Shown piece by piece: positions 17,236 to 25,027 of a DNA stretch of 64,000 nt. The notes beneath the pieces were generated by a model, which had not been told where the DNA came from, searched no databases, and worked only from the letters and a program-made list of their open reading frames with translations. Made by a program: the position numbers and the translations under genes. Every line of letters starts with the position of its first letter. Within the stretch, counting starts at the first letter, position 1. This stretch comes from VRUE01 sp963745915 (GTDB lineage: Bacteria; Actinomycetota; Thermoleophilia; Solirubrobacterales; 70-9), in contig CAVUZA010000002.1 of the NCBI GenBank assembly GCA_963745915.1, forward strand, positions 992,001 through 1,056,000, written 5' to 3'.

Positions 17236-18798
17236 GTGCCCGCCAAGAAGCTGGTTCTGACCTACGTCGACTCGCTGCGCACCGACATGCTCGAACGGGC
17301 GGTGGCCGAGGGGCGGGCGCCGACCTTCGGGGCGCTGATCGAGCGCGGCACGCTGGTCCCCGACTGCGTCTCCAGCTTCCCCTCGGTGACCCCGGTCGCC
17401 AGCGCCGAGATGGTTACCGGCCGCGCCGCCGACGGCCACTGGATCGGCGGCATGAACTGGTACCAGCGGCTCGAGCGGCGCTACGTCGAGTACGGCTCCT
17501 CGCTCGAGGCGAGCCGCGCCTTCGGCGTCTTCCGCTCGCTCTACGACCTCGTCTACAACATGAACCTGGCCCACCTCAACCCGGCGGCGCCGACGCTCTT
17601 CGAGCAGCTCGACGACGCCGGCCTGCGCACCGCCTGCACGCCGTTCCTGATCTACCGCGGGCGCCACCGCCACCAGGTCTCGCTCGAGGGGCTGATGCGG
17701 CGCGCGGTCGAGGCGACGCAGCTCAAGTTCCGCCACCACACCTGGGGCCCCGACGAGCTCTTCTACGGCGACCTCTACGCCAGCAGCGAGGTGCCCTGCA
17801 AGCCGACCTCGATCCCCGGCGGCCGCGACGGCTACTCGGCCTGCTGCGCCGCCGAGCTGGTCGCAGCCGGGGAGACCGACTTCATCCTGCTCTCGCTGCC
17901 CGACAACGACAACTACTCCCACCGCCACGGGCCCGGGGCGAGCGTCGAGTCGATCGCCAAGGCCGACCGCTGCTTCGCCAAGCTGCCCGAGGCCGCCGGC
18001 GGCCTCGACGCCTTCCTCGCCGAGCACGCCGTGATCCTGCTCGCCGACCACGCCCAGACCCCGGTCCACCGCGGCCTGCCCCTGGCCGAGCTGCTGGGCC
18101 GCGAGTGGGAGGTGCTGCAGCCCTCGCAGTCGACGCCGGAGCGCGCGCAGCTGGCGGTCAGCCCGACCGGCCGCGCGGCCCAGGTCTACCTGCTCCCCGG
18201 CGAGGACGAGCGGGCCGACCCCGACGCCGTGCGCCGCGCCCTCGGCGTGATCGAAGGCGTCGACCTGGTCTGCCGGCTGGAGACCGCCGACGGCCAGCCG
18301 CTGCTCCGCGACCGGCCGTCCCCGCCCCCCGCCGACGCGGTCGCCGCCGTCGAGCGCGCCGGCGCCACCCTGCGCTTCCGCCCCGCCGGGGTGCAACGCG
18401 TTTGCGGGGAAATGGGCCGCAAAGGCGTTGCAGCGACGGAGGTCCGGGACCTGCGCGGCGGGAGCTGGCAGGTGGCGGGGGAGCTGGAGGCGCTCGCGGC
18501 CCGGGTCGAGGACGGGACGCTGCGCAGCGAGGCCTACCCCGACCCGCTGGCCCGGGTCTGGTCGGCGCTCGGCAACCCGCACGCCGGCGACTTCCTGCTC
18601 TCGCTCTCGCCCGGCTACGAGGCGGTCGACTGGGGCGGGGTCAGCCACGCCGGCGGCGGCAGCCACGGCGCCCTGCACGCCGGCGACTCGCTCGGCCCGC
18701 TGCTCTTCGTCGGCTGCGGCCCCGCGGACCCCGGCGCGCGCGAGCAGTGGGCGCTGCGCGACGTCGCTCCCGCCGTCGCCGGGCACTTCGGCCTATGA
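17236..18798 (+). CDS. Alkaline phosphatase superfamily protein (nucleotide pyrophosphatase/phosphodiesterase-like)
   Basis: A 520-residue metal-dependent hydrolase of the alkaline phosphatase/NPP superfamily. The metal and nucleophile regions are visible: VLTYVDSLRTDML (first Asp), SSFPSVTPVASAEMVTG (catalytic Ser/Thr segment), LLSLPDNDNYSHRHGP (D and H ligands), VILLADHAQTPVH (D-H pair) and SHAGGGSHGALHAGD (last His). No signal peptide or membrane segment is evident. The substrate is unknown. A 41-bp palindromic repeat shared with 61322-61362 is embedded in frame at 18392-18432 (residues RVCGEMGRKGVA). It overlaps the next gene by 4 bp (ATGA). Confidence 0.8.
   Translation: MPAKKLVLTYVDSLRTDMLERAVAEGRAPTFGALIERGTLVPDCVSSFPSVTPVASAEMVTGRAADGHWIGGMNWYQRLERRYVEYGSSLEASRAFGVFRSLYDLVYNMNLAHLNPAAPTLFEQLDDAGLRTACTPFLIYRGRHRHQVSLEGLMRRAVEATQLKFRHHTWGPDELFYGDLYASSEVPCKPTSIPGGRDGYSACCAAELVAAGETDFILLSLPDNDNYSHRHGPGASVESIAKADRCFAKLPEAAGGLDAFLAEHAVILLADHAQTPVHRGLPLAELLGREWEVLQPSQSTPERAQLAVSPTGRAAQVYLLPGEDERADPDAVRRALGVIEGVDLVCRLETADGQPLLRDRPSPPPADAVAAVERAGATLRFRPAGVQRVCGEMGRKGVAATEVRDLRGGSWQVAGELEALAARVEDGTLRSEAYPDPLARVWSALGNPHAGDFLLSLSPGYEAVDWGGVSHAGGGSHGALHAGDSLGPLLFVGCGPADPGAREQWALRDVAPAVAGHFGL
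18392..18432. repeat. Palindromic repeat family 3, copy 1 (inside a gene)
   Basis: TGCAACGC ... TTTGCGG, 9 nt, then CCGCAAA ... GCGTTGCA: a 15-bp stem with one mismatch (18400/18424). It is shared with 61322-61362 with the same order of boxes and flanking GGGG on the left and GCG on the right. Both copies lie in coding sequence and keep the frame open, so it is probably a small mobile palindrome of the REP or RPE type. Confidence 0.65.
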
Positions 18799-20393
18799 GG
18801 TGGCTGCCGGCCCTCTTGGCCCTCGCCCTGCTGGCGACGCCGTCGGCGGCGAGCGCGGCCGTCGACGCGGGCGAAGCCAGCCGCGCCGCCGGCGAGGACC
18901 CGAAGGTCGCCGAACAGCGCGAGGAGCATGGCCGCCTGACCCACAGCGCGACGATGGTCGACGGCAACTGGGAGGTCGCCTACTTCGCCGGCGGCGAGCA
19001 GGTCGCGCTGGTCGTCGTCGACCCCGGCAGCGGCCTGGTGCGCGAGTCGTGGACCGGCTACCAGGTCGCCTGGAAGATGGCCCGCGGCTACGAGGGCGCC
19101 TTCGGCCACAAGCTCAACGCCCCCTACGTCTTCCTGCCGCTCTGCGCGATCTTCCTCATCGGCCTGCTCGACTGGCGCCGCCCCTGGCGGGTCGCCAGCC
19201 TCGACCTGCTCTTCCTGCTCGGCTTCGGCCTCTCCCACCTGTTCTTCAACCGGGCCGAGATCGGCGTCTCGGTGCCGCTCCAGTACCTGCCGCTGCTCTA
19301 CCTCGGCGGCCGCGGGCTGTGGATCGGGCTGCGCGGCGGGGGGGAGGGGATCCGCCCGGTCTGGCCGACCGCCTGGCTGCTGCTCGCGGCCCTCTTCCTG
19401 CTCGGCTTCCGGGTCGGGCTCGACGTCGCCGACTCGGGCGCGATCGACGTCGGCTACGCCAGCGTCGTCGGCGCCGACCGGATCGCCCACGGCGAGCCCG
19501 TCTACGACAACTTCCCCGAAGACGTCTCACAGGGCGACACCTACGGACCCGCGACCTACCTCGCCTACGTGCCGGCGGAGCTCGTCTGGCCCTGGTCGGG
19601 CAGCTGGGACGACCTGCCCGCGGCCCACGGCGCCGCCGTCCTCTTCGACCTGCTCGCCTGCGCCCTGCTCTTCCTCCTCGGCCGCCGCGTCCGCCCGGGG
19701 CCCGGCGGCACCCGGCTCGGCGCGACCCTCGCCTTCGCCTGGGCCGCCTACCCCTACACCGCCTTCGCCCTGCTCTCCAACTCCAACGACACCCTGGTCG
19801 CCGTGCTCCTGCTCGCGACCCTGCTCGCCCTCGCCCGGCCCGCGGCGCGGGGAGTGGCGGCGGCGCTGGCGGCGCTCGCCAAGTTCGCCCCGCTGGTCCT
19901 CGCCCCGATGCTCCTCACCTACGACAGGCGCCGCGCCCGCTTCGCCCTCGCCTTCGGTCTGACCGCCTTCGCCCTGCTCCTCTGGCCCGCGATCGACCCC
20001 GGCCTGCCCACCGTCTACGACCGCACGATCGCCTACCAGTCCGGCAGAGATTCACCATTCAGCATCTGGGGCCAGGCAGAGTGGCTGGAGCCCCTCCGAA
20101 TCGCGCTGATAGCAACAGTCGCCCTCCTCGCCCTGGCCTTCGCCTTCCGCCCCAAGGAGAAGCACCTCCCCCAAGTAGCAGCCCTGGGCGCCGCCCTCTT
20201 GATCGGCGTCCAGCTAACCATGCAGCACTGGTTCTACCTCTACATAGTCTGGTTCTACCCCCTCCTGCTGGTGGCAATGGCGGTCGGGGGGCGGTCCGCC
20301 GGACACTCAAGCGCGGCTCCGCCCGCGCGTCCGGCGGACCGCCCCCCGACCGCCCCTCGTCTCACGCAGGAGCGGGCACCATCACCTGGGTAA
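18795..20393 (+). CDS. GT-C-type membrane glycosyltransferase (DUF2029/GT87-like)
   Basis: A 532-residue polytopic protein. It has an N-terminal signal-like segment (MRWLPALLALALLATPSAAS), a short extracytoplasmic domain with VDGNWEVAYF, then about nine membrane helices from residue 115 on. The loop DPVYDNFPE-like stretch (GEPVYDNFPEDVSQGDTYGPATYLAYVP) is typical of GT-C enzymes of the GT87/DUF2029 type that use polyprenyl-phosphate sugars. The start is ATG 18795 in an ATGA overlap with the phosphodiesterase-like gene. The last 35 residues (GGRSAGHSSAAPPARPADRP and on) come from an inverted-repeat element, and the stop overlaps the convergent ymdB by 32 bp, so the natural end was probably earlier. 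Confidence 0.72.
   Translation: MRWLPALLALALLATPSAASAAVDAGEASRAAGEDPKVAEQREEHGRLTHSATMVDGNWEVAYFAGGEQVALVVVDPGSGLVRESWTGYQVAWKMARGYEGAFGHKLNAPYVFLPLCAIFLIGLLDWRRPWRVASLDLLFLLGFGLSHLFFNRAEIGVSVPLQYLPLLYLGGRGLWIGLRGGGEGIRPVWPTAWLLLAALFLLGFRVGLDVADSGAIDVGYASVVGADRIAHGEPVYDNFPEDVSQGDTYGPATYLAYVPAELVWPWSGSWDDLPAAHGAAVLFDLLACALLFLLGRRVRPGPGGTRLGATLAFAWAAYPYTAFALLSNSNDTLVAVLLLATLLALARPAARGVAAALAALAKFAPLVLAPMLLTYDRRRARFALAFGLTAFALLLWPAIDPGLPTVYDRTIAYQSGRDSPFSIWGQAEWLEPLRIALIATVALLALAFAFRPKEKHLPQVAALGAALLIGVQLTMQHWFYLYIVWFYPLLLVAMAVGGRSAGHSSAAPPARPADRPPTAPRLTQERAPSPG
20279..20354. repeat. Long inverted-repeat element, family 2, copy D (26-bp arms, 24-nt core)
   Basis: Perfect 26-bp arms at 20279-20304 and 20329-20354 around a 24-nt core. 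On the minus strand the core ends in GGAGCCGCGCTTGAGT and matches the core at 23990-24013 at 20 of 24 positions, while the arms are unrelated. It lies at the junction of two convergent genes, where it would also work as a strong bidirectional RNA hairpin, but there is no T-tract. It extends the upstream reading frame. Confidence 0.82.
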
Positions 20394-21135
20394 TGGAGTC
20401 GGCCAGTCCTGCCTCGTTGACCTCGACCACCGCCCCCATCACCCAAACATCCTCGTCCGCCGTCTCGAACTTGACCGGCATCTGGGTGATCAGCCGCTCG
20501 AGGATCAGCTCCGGCTTGACGCCGAGCACGCTGGTCCGCGAGCCGGTCATGCCGATGTCGGAGATGAAGGCGGTCCCCTGCGGCAGCACCCGGCCGTCGG
20601 CCGTCGGCACGTGGGTGTGGGTGCCGAGCACGGCGGCCACCCGGCCGTCGAGGTGCCAGCCCATCGCCACCTTCTCGCTGCTCACTTCGGCGTGGAAGTC
20701 GACGATCGCGAAGTCGCACTCGATCCGCTCGAGGATGCTGTCGACCTCGTGGAAGGGCGAGCGGGCGACGGTCAGCCCGATTTCGCCGCTGAGGTTGATC
20801 ACCCCGACCCGCCGGCCGCCGGCCTCGACCACGGTGTGCCCGCGCCCCGGATTGGCATGCGGGTAGTTGGCGGGGCGGACCACGCGCGGCTCGTCGTCGA
20901 GGAAGCCGTAGGCCTCGCGGTGGCGGTAGACGTGGTTGCCGGTGGTGATCACGCCGGCGCCGGCGTCGAACAGCGCCGCCGCCGTCTTCGCCGTGATCCC
21001 CATCCCGCCGGCCGAGTTCTCGCCGTTGACGACGACCAGGTCGGGAGCGTGCCGCTCGCGCAGCGCCGGCATCGCGGCGGCCAGCCCGCGCCGCCCGGGC
21101 CCGCCGACCACGTCGCCGATGAAGAGCACCTTCAT
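20362..21135 (-). CDS. ymdB: YmdB-family metallophosphoesterase (TIGR00282)
   Basis: A 257-residue phosphodiesterase. Bacillus YmdB hydrolyses 2',3'-cyclic nucleotides and affects biofilm and sporulation decisions. The metal-site motifs are MKVLFIGDVVGGPGRRGL (D8), VVVNGENSAGGMGIT (N/E), ITTGNHVYRH (G-N-H, where D is replaced by N-H as in the family), IVDFHAE and VLGTHTHVPTADGRVL (G-T-H-T-H), then GTAFISDIGMTG. All ligand positions are conserved. ATG start at 21135, 34 bp from the divergent next gene. Confidence 0.94.
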   Translation of the reverse strand: MKVLFIGDVVGGPGRRGLAAAMPALRERHAPDLVVVNGENSAGGMGITAKTAAALFDAGAGVITTGNHVYRHREAYGFLDDEPRVVRPANYPHANPGRGHTVVEAGGRRVGVINLSGEIGLTVARSPFHEVDSILERIECDFAIVDFHAEVSSEKVAMGWHLDGRVAAVLGTHTHVPTADGRVLPQGTAFISDIGMTGSRTSVLGVKPELILERLITQMPVKFETADEDVWVMGAVVEVNEAGLADSITQVMVPAPA

Positions 21136-21169
21136 GCGTTGACCCTATCTGCGATATTGGCCGCGAGGT

Positions 21170-21853
21170 GTGGATCTGAGCGAGCGCAGCGAGCTGGTCG
21201 AGCGGGCCCTGGCCTACCCCTACCTGGCTCCGGGCGAGCCCTTCGTCCAGCTCGGCCACGGCACCCTCGACCCCGGCGAGCACCCGGTGGCCCGCGAGGG
21301 CCGGGTCGCGGTCCTCGCCTACGGCTCGAACGCGGCGCCGGTCGTGCTCTCGCGCAAGCTGGCGCTCAGCGACCAGCCGGTGCTGGTCGAACCGGCCCGG
21401 CTGAGCGGCTTCGACGTCGTCTACTCGGCCCACATCTCCCCCTACGGGGCGATCCCCGCCAGCCTCAGCCGCAGCCCCGGCACCGAGGTGCGTGTCCACG
21501 TCATCTACATGACCGAGGCCCAGGTCGGACTGATCTCGGCCACCGAGCCCAACTACGAGCTGACCGAGCTGCGCGGGGTCGATTGCACCCTCGCCTGCGG
21601 CGAGACGCTGAGCGAGCTCTCCGCCTACGCCAGCCGCCACGGCTGCCTGCTGCTCGACGGCAGCGAGGTCGCCCTCGCCGCGGTCGCGGCCAGCGGCCGC
21701 AGCTTCCCTTCGCTGAGCGAGCCCGAGGTGCTCGAGCACGTCCGCGCCGCCCTCGCCCCCGAGGACACCCTCGAGACCTTCGTCCTCGCCAACGTCACCG
21801 ACCCGGCGCTCTCCGGCTCCCGCACCGCCCAGCTCCCCCGCCGCGCCGGTTAG
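21170..21853 (+). CDS. Uncharacterised protein with AYGSN motif (gamma-glutamylcyclotransferase-like fold possible)
   Basis: A 227-residue soluble protein that I cannot name. VLAYGSNAAPVVLSRKL (residues about 46-62) resembles the Y-G-S-N nucleotide or substrate loop of gamma-glutamylcyclotransferase-like proteins, and YSAHISPYGAIPASLS follows at the position where that fold has its second strand pair. VHVIYMTEAQVGLISATEPNYEL could hold the acidic catalytic residue. No membrane segment. GTG start. It is divergent from ymdB (34 bp) and overlaps the convergent ABC permease by 4 bp. Confidence 0.7.
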   Translation: MDLSERSELVERALAYPYLAPGEPFVQLGHGTLDPGEHPVAREGRVAVLAYGSNAAPVVLSRKLALSDQPVLVEPARLSGFDVVYSAHISPYGAIPASLSRSPGTEVRVHVIYMTEAQVGLISATEPNYELTELRGVDCTLACGETLSELSAYASRHGCLLLDGSEVALAAVAASGRSFPSLSEPEVLEHVRAALAPEDTLETFVLANVTDPALSGSRTAQLPRRAG

Positions 21854-23202
21854 ACGCTGCCGAAGCGGCGCAGGGCCAGCCGCGCGAGGGCGCCGTAGGC
21901 GGCGATCAGGGCGGCGAGGTGGAGCAGGGCCGGGCCGAGGTCGGGGCCGGCCGGGTCGAGGGCGCCGGTGATCGCCTGCAGGGCCGGCTTGAAGGGGAAG
22001 AGCGCGGTGAGCACGCCGATCGCGTCGTCGAGCGCCGGGCCGACCGAGCCCGACGGGATCAGCGAGAGGAAGGCGACCGGGAGGGTGACCATGAAGGCCA
22101 GCAGCGAGACCGCCCGCACCTCGCGCGCCGCCGCCCCCAGCGCCGCGCCGGCGGTCGCCAGCGCCGCGCCGCTGGCGAGGATCGCGACCAGCCAGAGGCC
22201 GAAGCGGCCCCAGTGCAGGGGCACGAAGAAGGCCAGCCCGCCGAGCAGCAGCAGGGTGACGAGGAGGCCGACGGCGGCGCCGAGCCCGACCTTCTCGGCG
22301 AGCAGCGCGCCGCGCGAGACGAGCCCGCGGGTGAGCCGCGGGAAGGCGTTCTCCTCGCGCTCCAGCGCCAGCGAGCCGGCGGCGAGCAGGACCGTGACGA
22401 AGGCCAGGGTGAAGGTCGCGGCGACGGCGATCGCGAACGATTCGAGCGGCGGGGTCGAGGCGCCGACCACCTGCTTGTCGACCGCGATCGGCTGGGTCAG
22501 GCGGGTGAGCAGCGGCTCGGCGGTGTCGAGGTTGTTGCGGGCGAGCTTGGTGAAGCGCAGGACGTCGTCGACTTCCTCGCGCAGCCGGCCCGCCGGCAGC
22601 GCCGGCCGGACCCGTTCGAGGATCAGGGCGCTGTTGCGCAGGCCGAGGATCTCGATCGCCTGGCCGAGCACGCTGATCTCGCCGCCGTCGAGGACGAGGC
22701 CGAGGAATTTGCCCCCTTCGGCGGCGATCCGCCGGGCGATCACCAGGTTGGCCTGGGTCAGCAGCGACTCGATCCGGTCGTTGACCAGGCGCGCCTTGAC
22801 CGGGTCGTCTTCGTTGACGATCACCTCGACTTCCGGCGTCCCCGGCACCGGGGTCGAGAGCGAGTTGATCTGGTCGACCAGGTCGGCGGGCAGGATCAGC
22901 GCCGCCAGCACGTCGCCCGAGCGCACCTCCGCTTCGGCCTCGGCGCGGCTGCCGACGTCGACGCACTCGACCCGCTTGCAGATCCGCTCGCTGACCCCGA
23001 CCCGCGGCAGCAGCGAGTTGCCGACGCTGACCCGTGCGTCGCTCGGCACCTCGTTGAGGAAGGCGACCCGCGGCTTCTCCGGCGAGCGCGAGATCGCGAA
23101 GCCGACCAGGACCGCGATCAGGATCGGGTAGGCGACCAGCAGCGCCGCCTGCAGGGGCGAGCGGCGGAGGATCTGCAGGTCCTTGAGCAGCAGCCAGCGC
23201 AT
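21850..23202 (-). CDS. ABC-2 type transporter permease
   Basis: A 450-residue ABC-2 family permease. The first helix is LLVAYPILIAVLVGFAI (about residues 20-36); a long extracytoplasmic domain (about 40-260) precedes five or six helices near the C-terminus (FAIAVAATFTLAFVTVLLAAGSLALERE, GLGAAVGLLVTLLLLGGLAFF, LWLVAILASGAALATAGAALG, VSLLAFMVTLPVAFLSLIP, LAALIAAYGALARLALRRF). The sequence LALEREENAFPRLTRGL is typical of exporter permeases of the YhgE/DrrB group. The ATG overlaps the stop of the upstream ATPase gene (TGATG). Substrate unknown. Confidence 0.85.
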   Translation of the reverse strand: MRWLLLKDLQILRRSPLQAALLVAYPILIAVLVGFAISRSPEKPRVAFLNEVPSDARVSVGNSLLPRVGVSERICKRVECVDVGSRAEAEAEVRSGDVLAALILPADLVDQINSLSTPVPGTPEVEVIVNEDDPVKARLVNDRIESLLTQANLVIARRIAAEGGKFLGLVLDGGEISVLGQAIEILGLRNSALILERVRPALPAGRLREEVDDVLRFTKLARNNLDTAEPLLTRLTQPIAVDKQVVGASTPPLESFAIAVAATFTLAFVTVLLAAGSLALEREENAFPRLTRGLVSRGALLAEKVGLGAAVGLLVTLLLLGGLAFFVPLHWGRFGLWLVAILASGAALATAGAALGAAAREVRAVSLLAFMVTLPVAFLSLIPSGSVGPALDDAIGVLTALFPFKPALQAITGALDPAGPDLGPALLHLAALIAAYGALARLALRRFGSV

Positions 23203-23909
23203 CAGTGCCCGCGGTGGTGGAGGAAGGCGACGAAGGCGGTCTCGAAGTCGCGGTCGGCGGCCTCGGGCGCCTCGCGCCGCACCGCCTCGCGCAGCCCCTC
23301 GGCGTCGCCGTCGAAGAGCGCCTCGCCGTCGGCGAGGACGAGCAGGCGGCCGCCGTAGCGCTCCGCCTCCTGGATGTCGTGGGTGGAGAAGATCACCGTC
23401 GTGTCGCGCTCCTCGGCGAGGCCGGCGACGAACTGCCAGAGCCGCGCCCGCTGGCGCGGGTCGAGCCCGACGCTGGGCTCGTCGAGGAGCAGCACCGAGG
23501 GCCGCGCCAGCAGCCCGATCGCGATGTTGATCCGCTGCTGGTTGCCGCCCGAGAGGCGGGCGACGACCTCACCGCGGCGCTCGCCCAGCCCGGTCAGCTC
23601 GAGCATCTGCTCGCAGGAGTCGTGCGGATCGGCGTGCTTCTCCAGCCGGGCGAAGAGCAGCAGGTTCTCCTCGACCGTCAGCCGTCGGTAGAGGGCGGCC
23701 TGCTGCGGCACCCAGCCGACCTTGTCCTCGGGCACCAGAACCTCGCCCTCGTCGGGCTTCGAGATGCCGGCCAGGATCGTCAGCAGGGTCGTCTTCCCGG
23801 CCCCGTTCGGACCGATGACCGCCACCAGCTCGCCGGCGTCAGCGCTCAGGCTCACACCCCGCAGCGCCTCCCGCTCGCCGTACCGCTTGACCAGCCCCGT
23901 CGCCTCCAC
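23202..23909 (-). CDS. ABC transporter ATP-binding protein
   Basis: A 235-residue ATPase from GTG 23909 (VEATGLVKRYGEREALRGVS). Walker A is GPNGAGKTTLLTIL (about 33-46), Q-loop VGWVPQQAAL, signature LSGGNQQRINIAIGLL (an S-G-G-N-Q variant), Walker B SVLLLDEPSVGLDPRQRA and the switch His in FSTHDIQEAERYG. Paired with the permease at 21850, it makes one exporter. The frame is open further upstream to 24029, but that stretch is only the family 2 inverted repeat read as protein; TACCGT 8 nt before the GTG supports the shorter start. Confidence 0.9.
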   Translation of the reverse strand: MEATGLVKRYGEREALRGVSLSADAGELVAVIGPNGAGKTTLLTILAGISKPDEGEVLVPEDKVGWVPQQAALYRRLTVEENLLLFARLEKHADPHDSCEQMLELTGLGERRGEVVARLSGGNQQRINIAIGLLARPSVLLLDEPSVGLDPRQRARLWQFVAGLAEERDTTVIFSTHDIQEAERYGGRLLVLADGEALFDGDAEGLREAVRREAPEAADRDFETAFVAFLHHRGH

Positions 23910-23963
23910 GGCGGGGAACGGTATCCGGACGCAGGGGTGCGCATTGTTAGACGGGTCTTGAGC

Positions 23964-24039
23964 AGGGGAGGAGGTGCCCTGTCCCAAACGCTCGGCGGGA
24001 GCCTCGCTTGAGTGTTTGGGACAGGGCACCTCCTCCCCT
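23964..24039. repeat. Long inverted-repeat element, family 2, copy E (26-bp arms, 24-nt core)
   Basis: Perfect 26-bp arms at 23964-23989 and 24014-24039 around a 24-nt core (23990-24013) ending in GGAGCCTCGCTTGAGT, 20/24 identical to the core of copy D on its minus strand. The arms share no sequence with any other element. It lies between the divergent ABC ATPase and hemB genes and ends 5 nt before the TAAACT box of hemB, so it occupies the hemB -35 region. Confidence 0.83.
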
Positions 24040-24043
24040 CCCC

Positions 24044-24049
24044 TAAACT
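24044..24049 (+). promoter_or_regulatory. Probable -10 box of hemB
   Basis: TAAACT ends 9 nt before the hemB ATG, giving an almost leaderless message. No TTGACA-like -35 is visible; that position is taken by the inverted repeat. Confidence 0.5.
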
Positions 24050-24058
24050 CGCCGTTTC

Positions 24059-25027
24059 ATGCCTTTCCCCGCCACCCGTATGCGTCGCCTGCGGCGCACA
24101 GAAGCGCTGCGCGGCCTCGTGCGCGAGACGGAGCTCTCGCCCAGCGACCTGATCCAGCCCCTGTTCGTGGTCAGCGGGGAGAACGTGCGCGAGGGGGTCG
24201 AGTCGATGCCGGGCATCGAGCGCTTCTCGATCTCGGAGCTTTTGGCCGAGGCGACGGAGATCGCTGCGAGCGGAGTTAACGCGGTGCTGCTCTTCGGGAT
24301 TCCTGCTGCCAAGGACGAGTCGGGTTCGGGCGCCTACGACGAGGAGGGCGTGGTGCAGATGGCGGTGCGGGCGCTGAAGGAGGCTCATCCCGAGCTGACC
24401 GTGATCACCGACGTCTGCCTCTGCGAGTACACGTCGCACGGCCACTGCGGCTTCGTCCGCGACGGCGAGGTCGACAACGACATCACGGTCGAGCTGCTGG
24501 CCAAGGCGGCGATCTCCCACGCCGAGGCCGGCGCCGACGCCGTCGCCCCCTCCGACATGATGGACGGCCGGATCGGCACGATCCGCTTCCAGCTCGACGA
24601 GGAGGGCCACTCGGGGGTGCCGATCGTCGCCTACAGCGCCAAGTACGCCTCCGCCTTCTACGGCCCCTTCCGCGACGCCGCCGACTCGACCCCGGAGTTC
24701 GGCGACCGCCGCGGCTACCAGATGGACCCCGCCAACGCCGCCGAGGCGGTGCGCGAGGCCGAGCTCGACCTCGAAGAGGGCGCCGACATGCTGATGGTCA
24801 AGCCCGCCACTCCTTACCTCGACGTCGTGCGCCGGGTCAAGCAGGCGACCGGGGCGCCGCTCGCCGCCTACCACGTCTCCGGCGAGTACTCGATGCTGAA
24901 GGCCGCCGCCGAGCAGGGCTGGATCGACGAGCGCGCCGCGGTGCTGGAGACGCTGACCTCGATCCGCCGCGCCGGCGCCGACGCGATCGTCACCTACTAC
25001 GCCAAGGAGGCCGCGGGATGGCTGTGA
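24059..25027 (+). CDS. hemB: Delta-aminolevulinic acid dehydratase (porphobilinogen synthase)
   Basis: Condenses two 5-aminolevulinates to porphobilinogen in tetrapyrrole synthesis; 322 residues. Motifs: RMRRLRRTEALRGLVRET, LIQPLFVVSGENVREGVESMPG, metal-binding CLCEYTSHGHCGF (D-x-C-x-C-x-x-x-G-H-C), APSDMMDGRIGTIR, the first catalytic Lys in VAYSAKYASAFYGPFRDAA and the second in MLMVKPATPYLD. The zinc cysteines are present. The first 100 codons use more A/T-ending codons than the rest. The 3' end overlaps the next gene's ATG by 10 bp, and hemL follows, so this is a haem-synthesis operon. Confidence 0.97.
   Translation: MPFPATRMRRLRRTEALRGLVRETELSPSDLIQPLFVVSGENVREGVESMPGIERFSISELLAEATEIAASGVNAVLLFGIPAAKDESGSGAYDEEGVVQMAVRALKEAHPELTVITDVCLCEYTSHGHCGFVRDGEVDNDITVELLAKAAISHAEAGADAVAPSDMMDGRIGTIRFQLDEEGHSGVPIVAYSAKYASAFYGPFRDAADSTPEFGDRRGYQMDPANAAEAVREAELDLEEGADMLMVKPATPYLDVVRRVKQATGAPLAAYHVSGEYSMLKAAAEQGWIDERAAVLETLTSIRRAGADAIVTYYAKEAAGWL

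Noticed and set aside
20279..20354. Ordinary rho-independent terminator between convergent genes
   Set aside because: No T-tract on either strand, arms far longer than needed, and the core recurs at 23990-24013 between divergent genes where no terminator is required. A terminator role as a by-product remains possible.
23910..24029. N-terminal 40 residues extending the ABC ATPase
   Set aside because: They are translated from the family 2 inverted repeat; ABC homology starts at GTG 23909.
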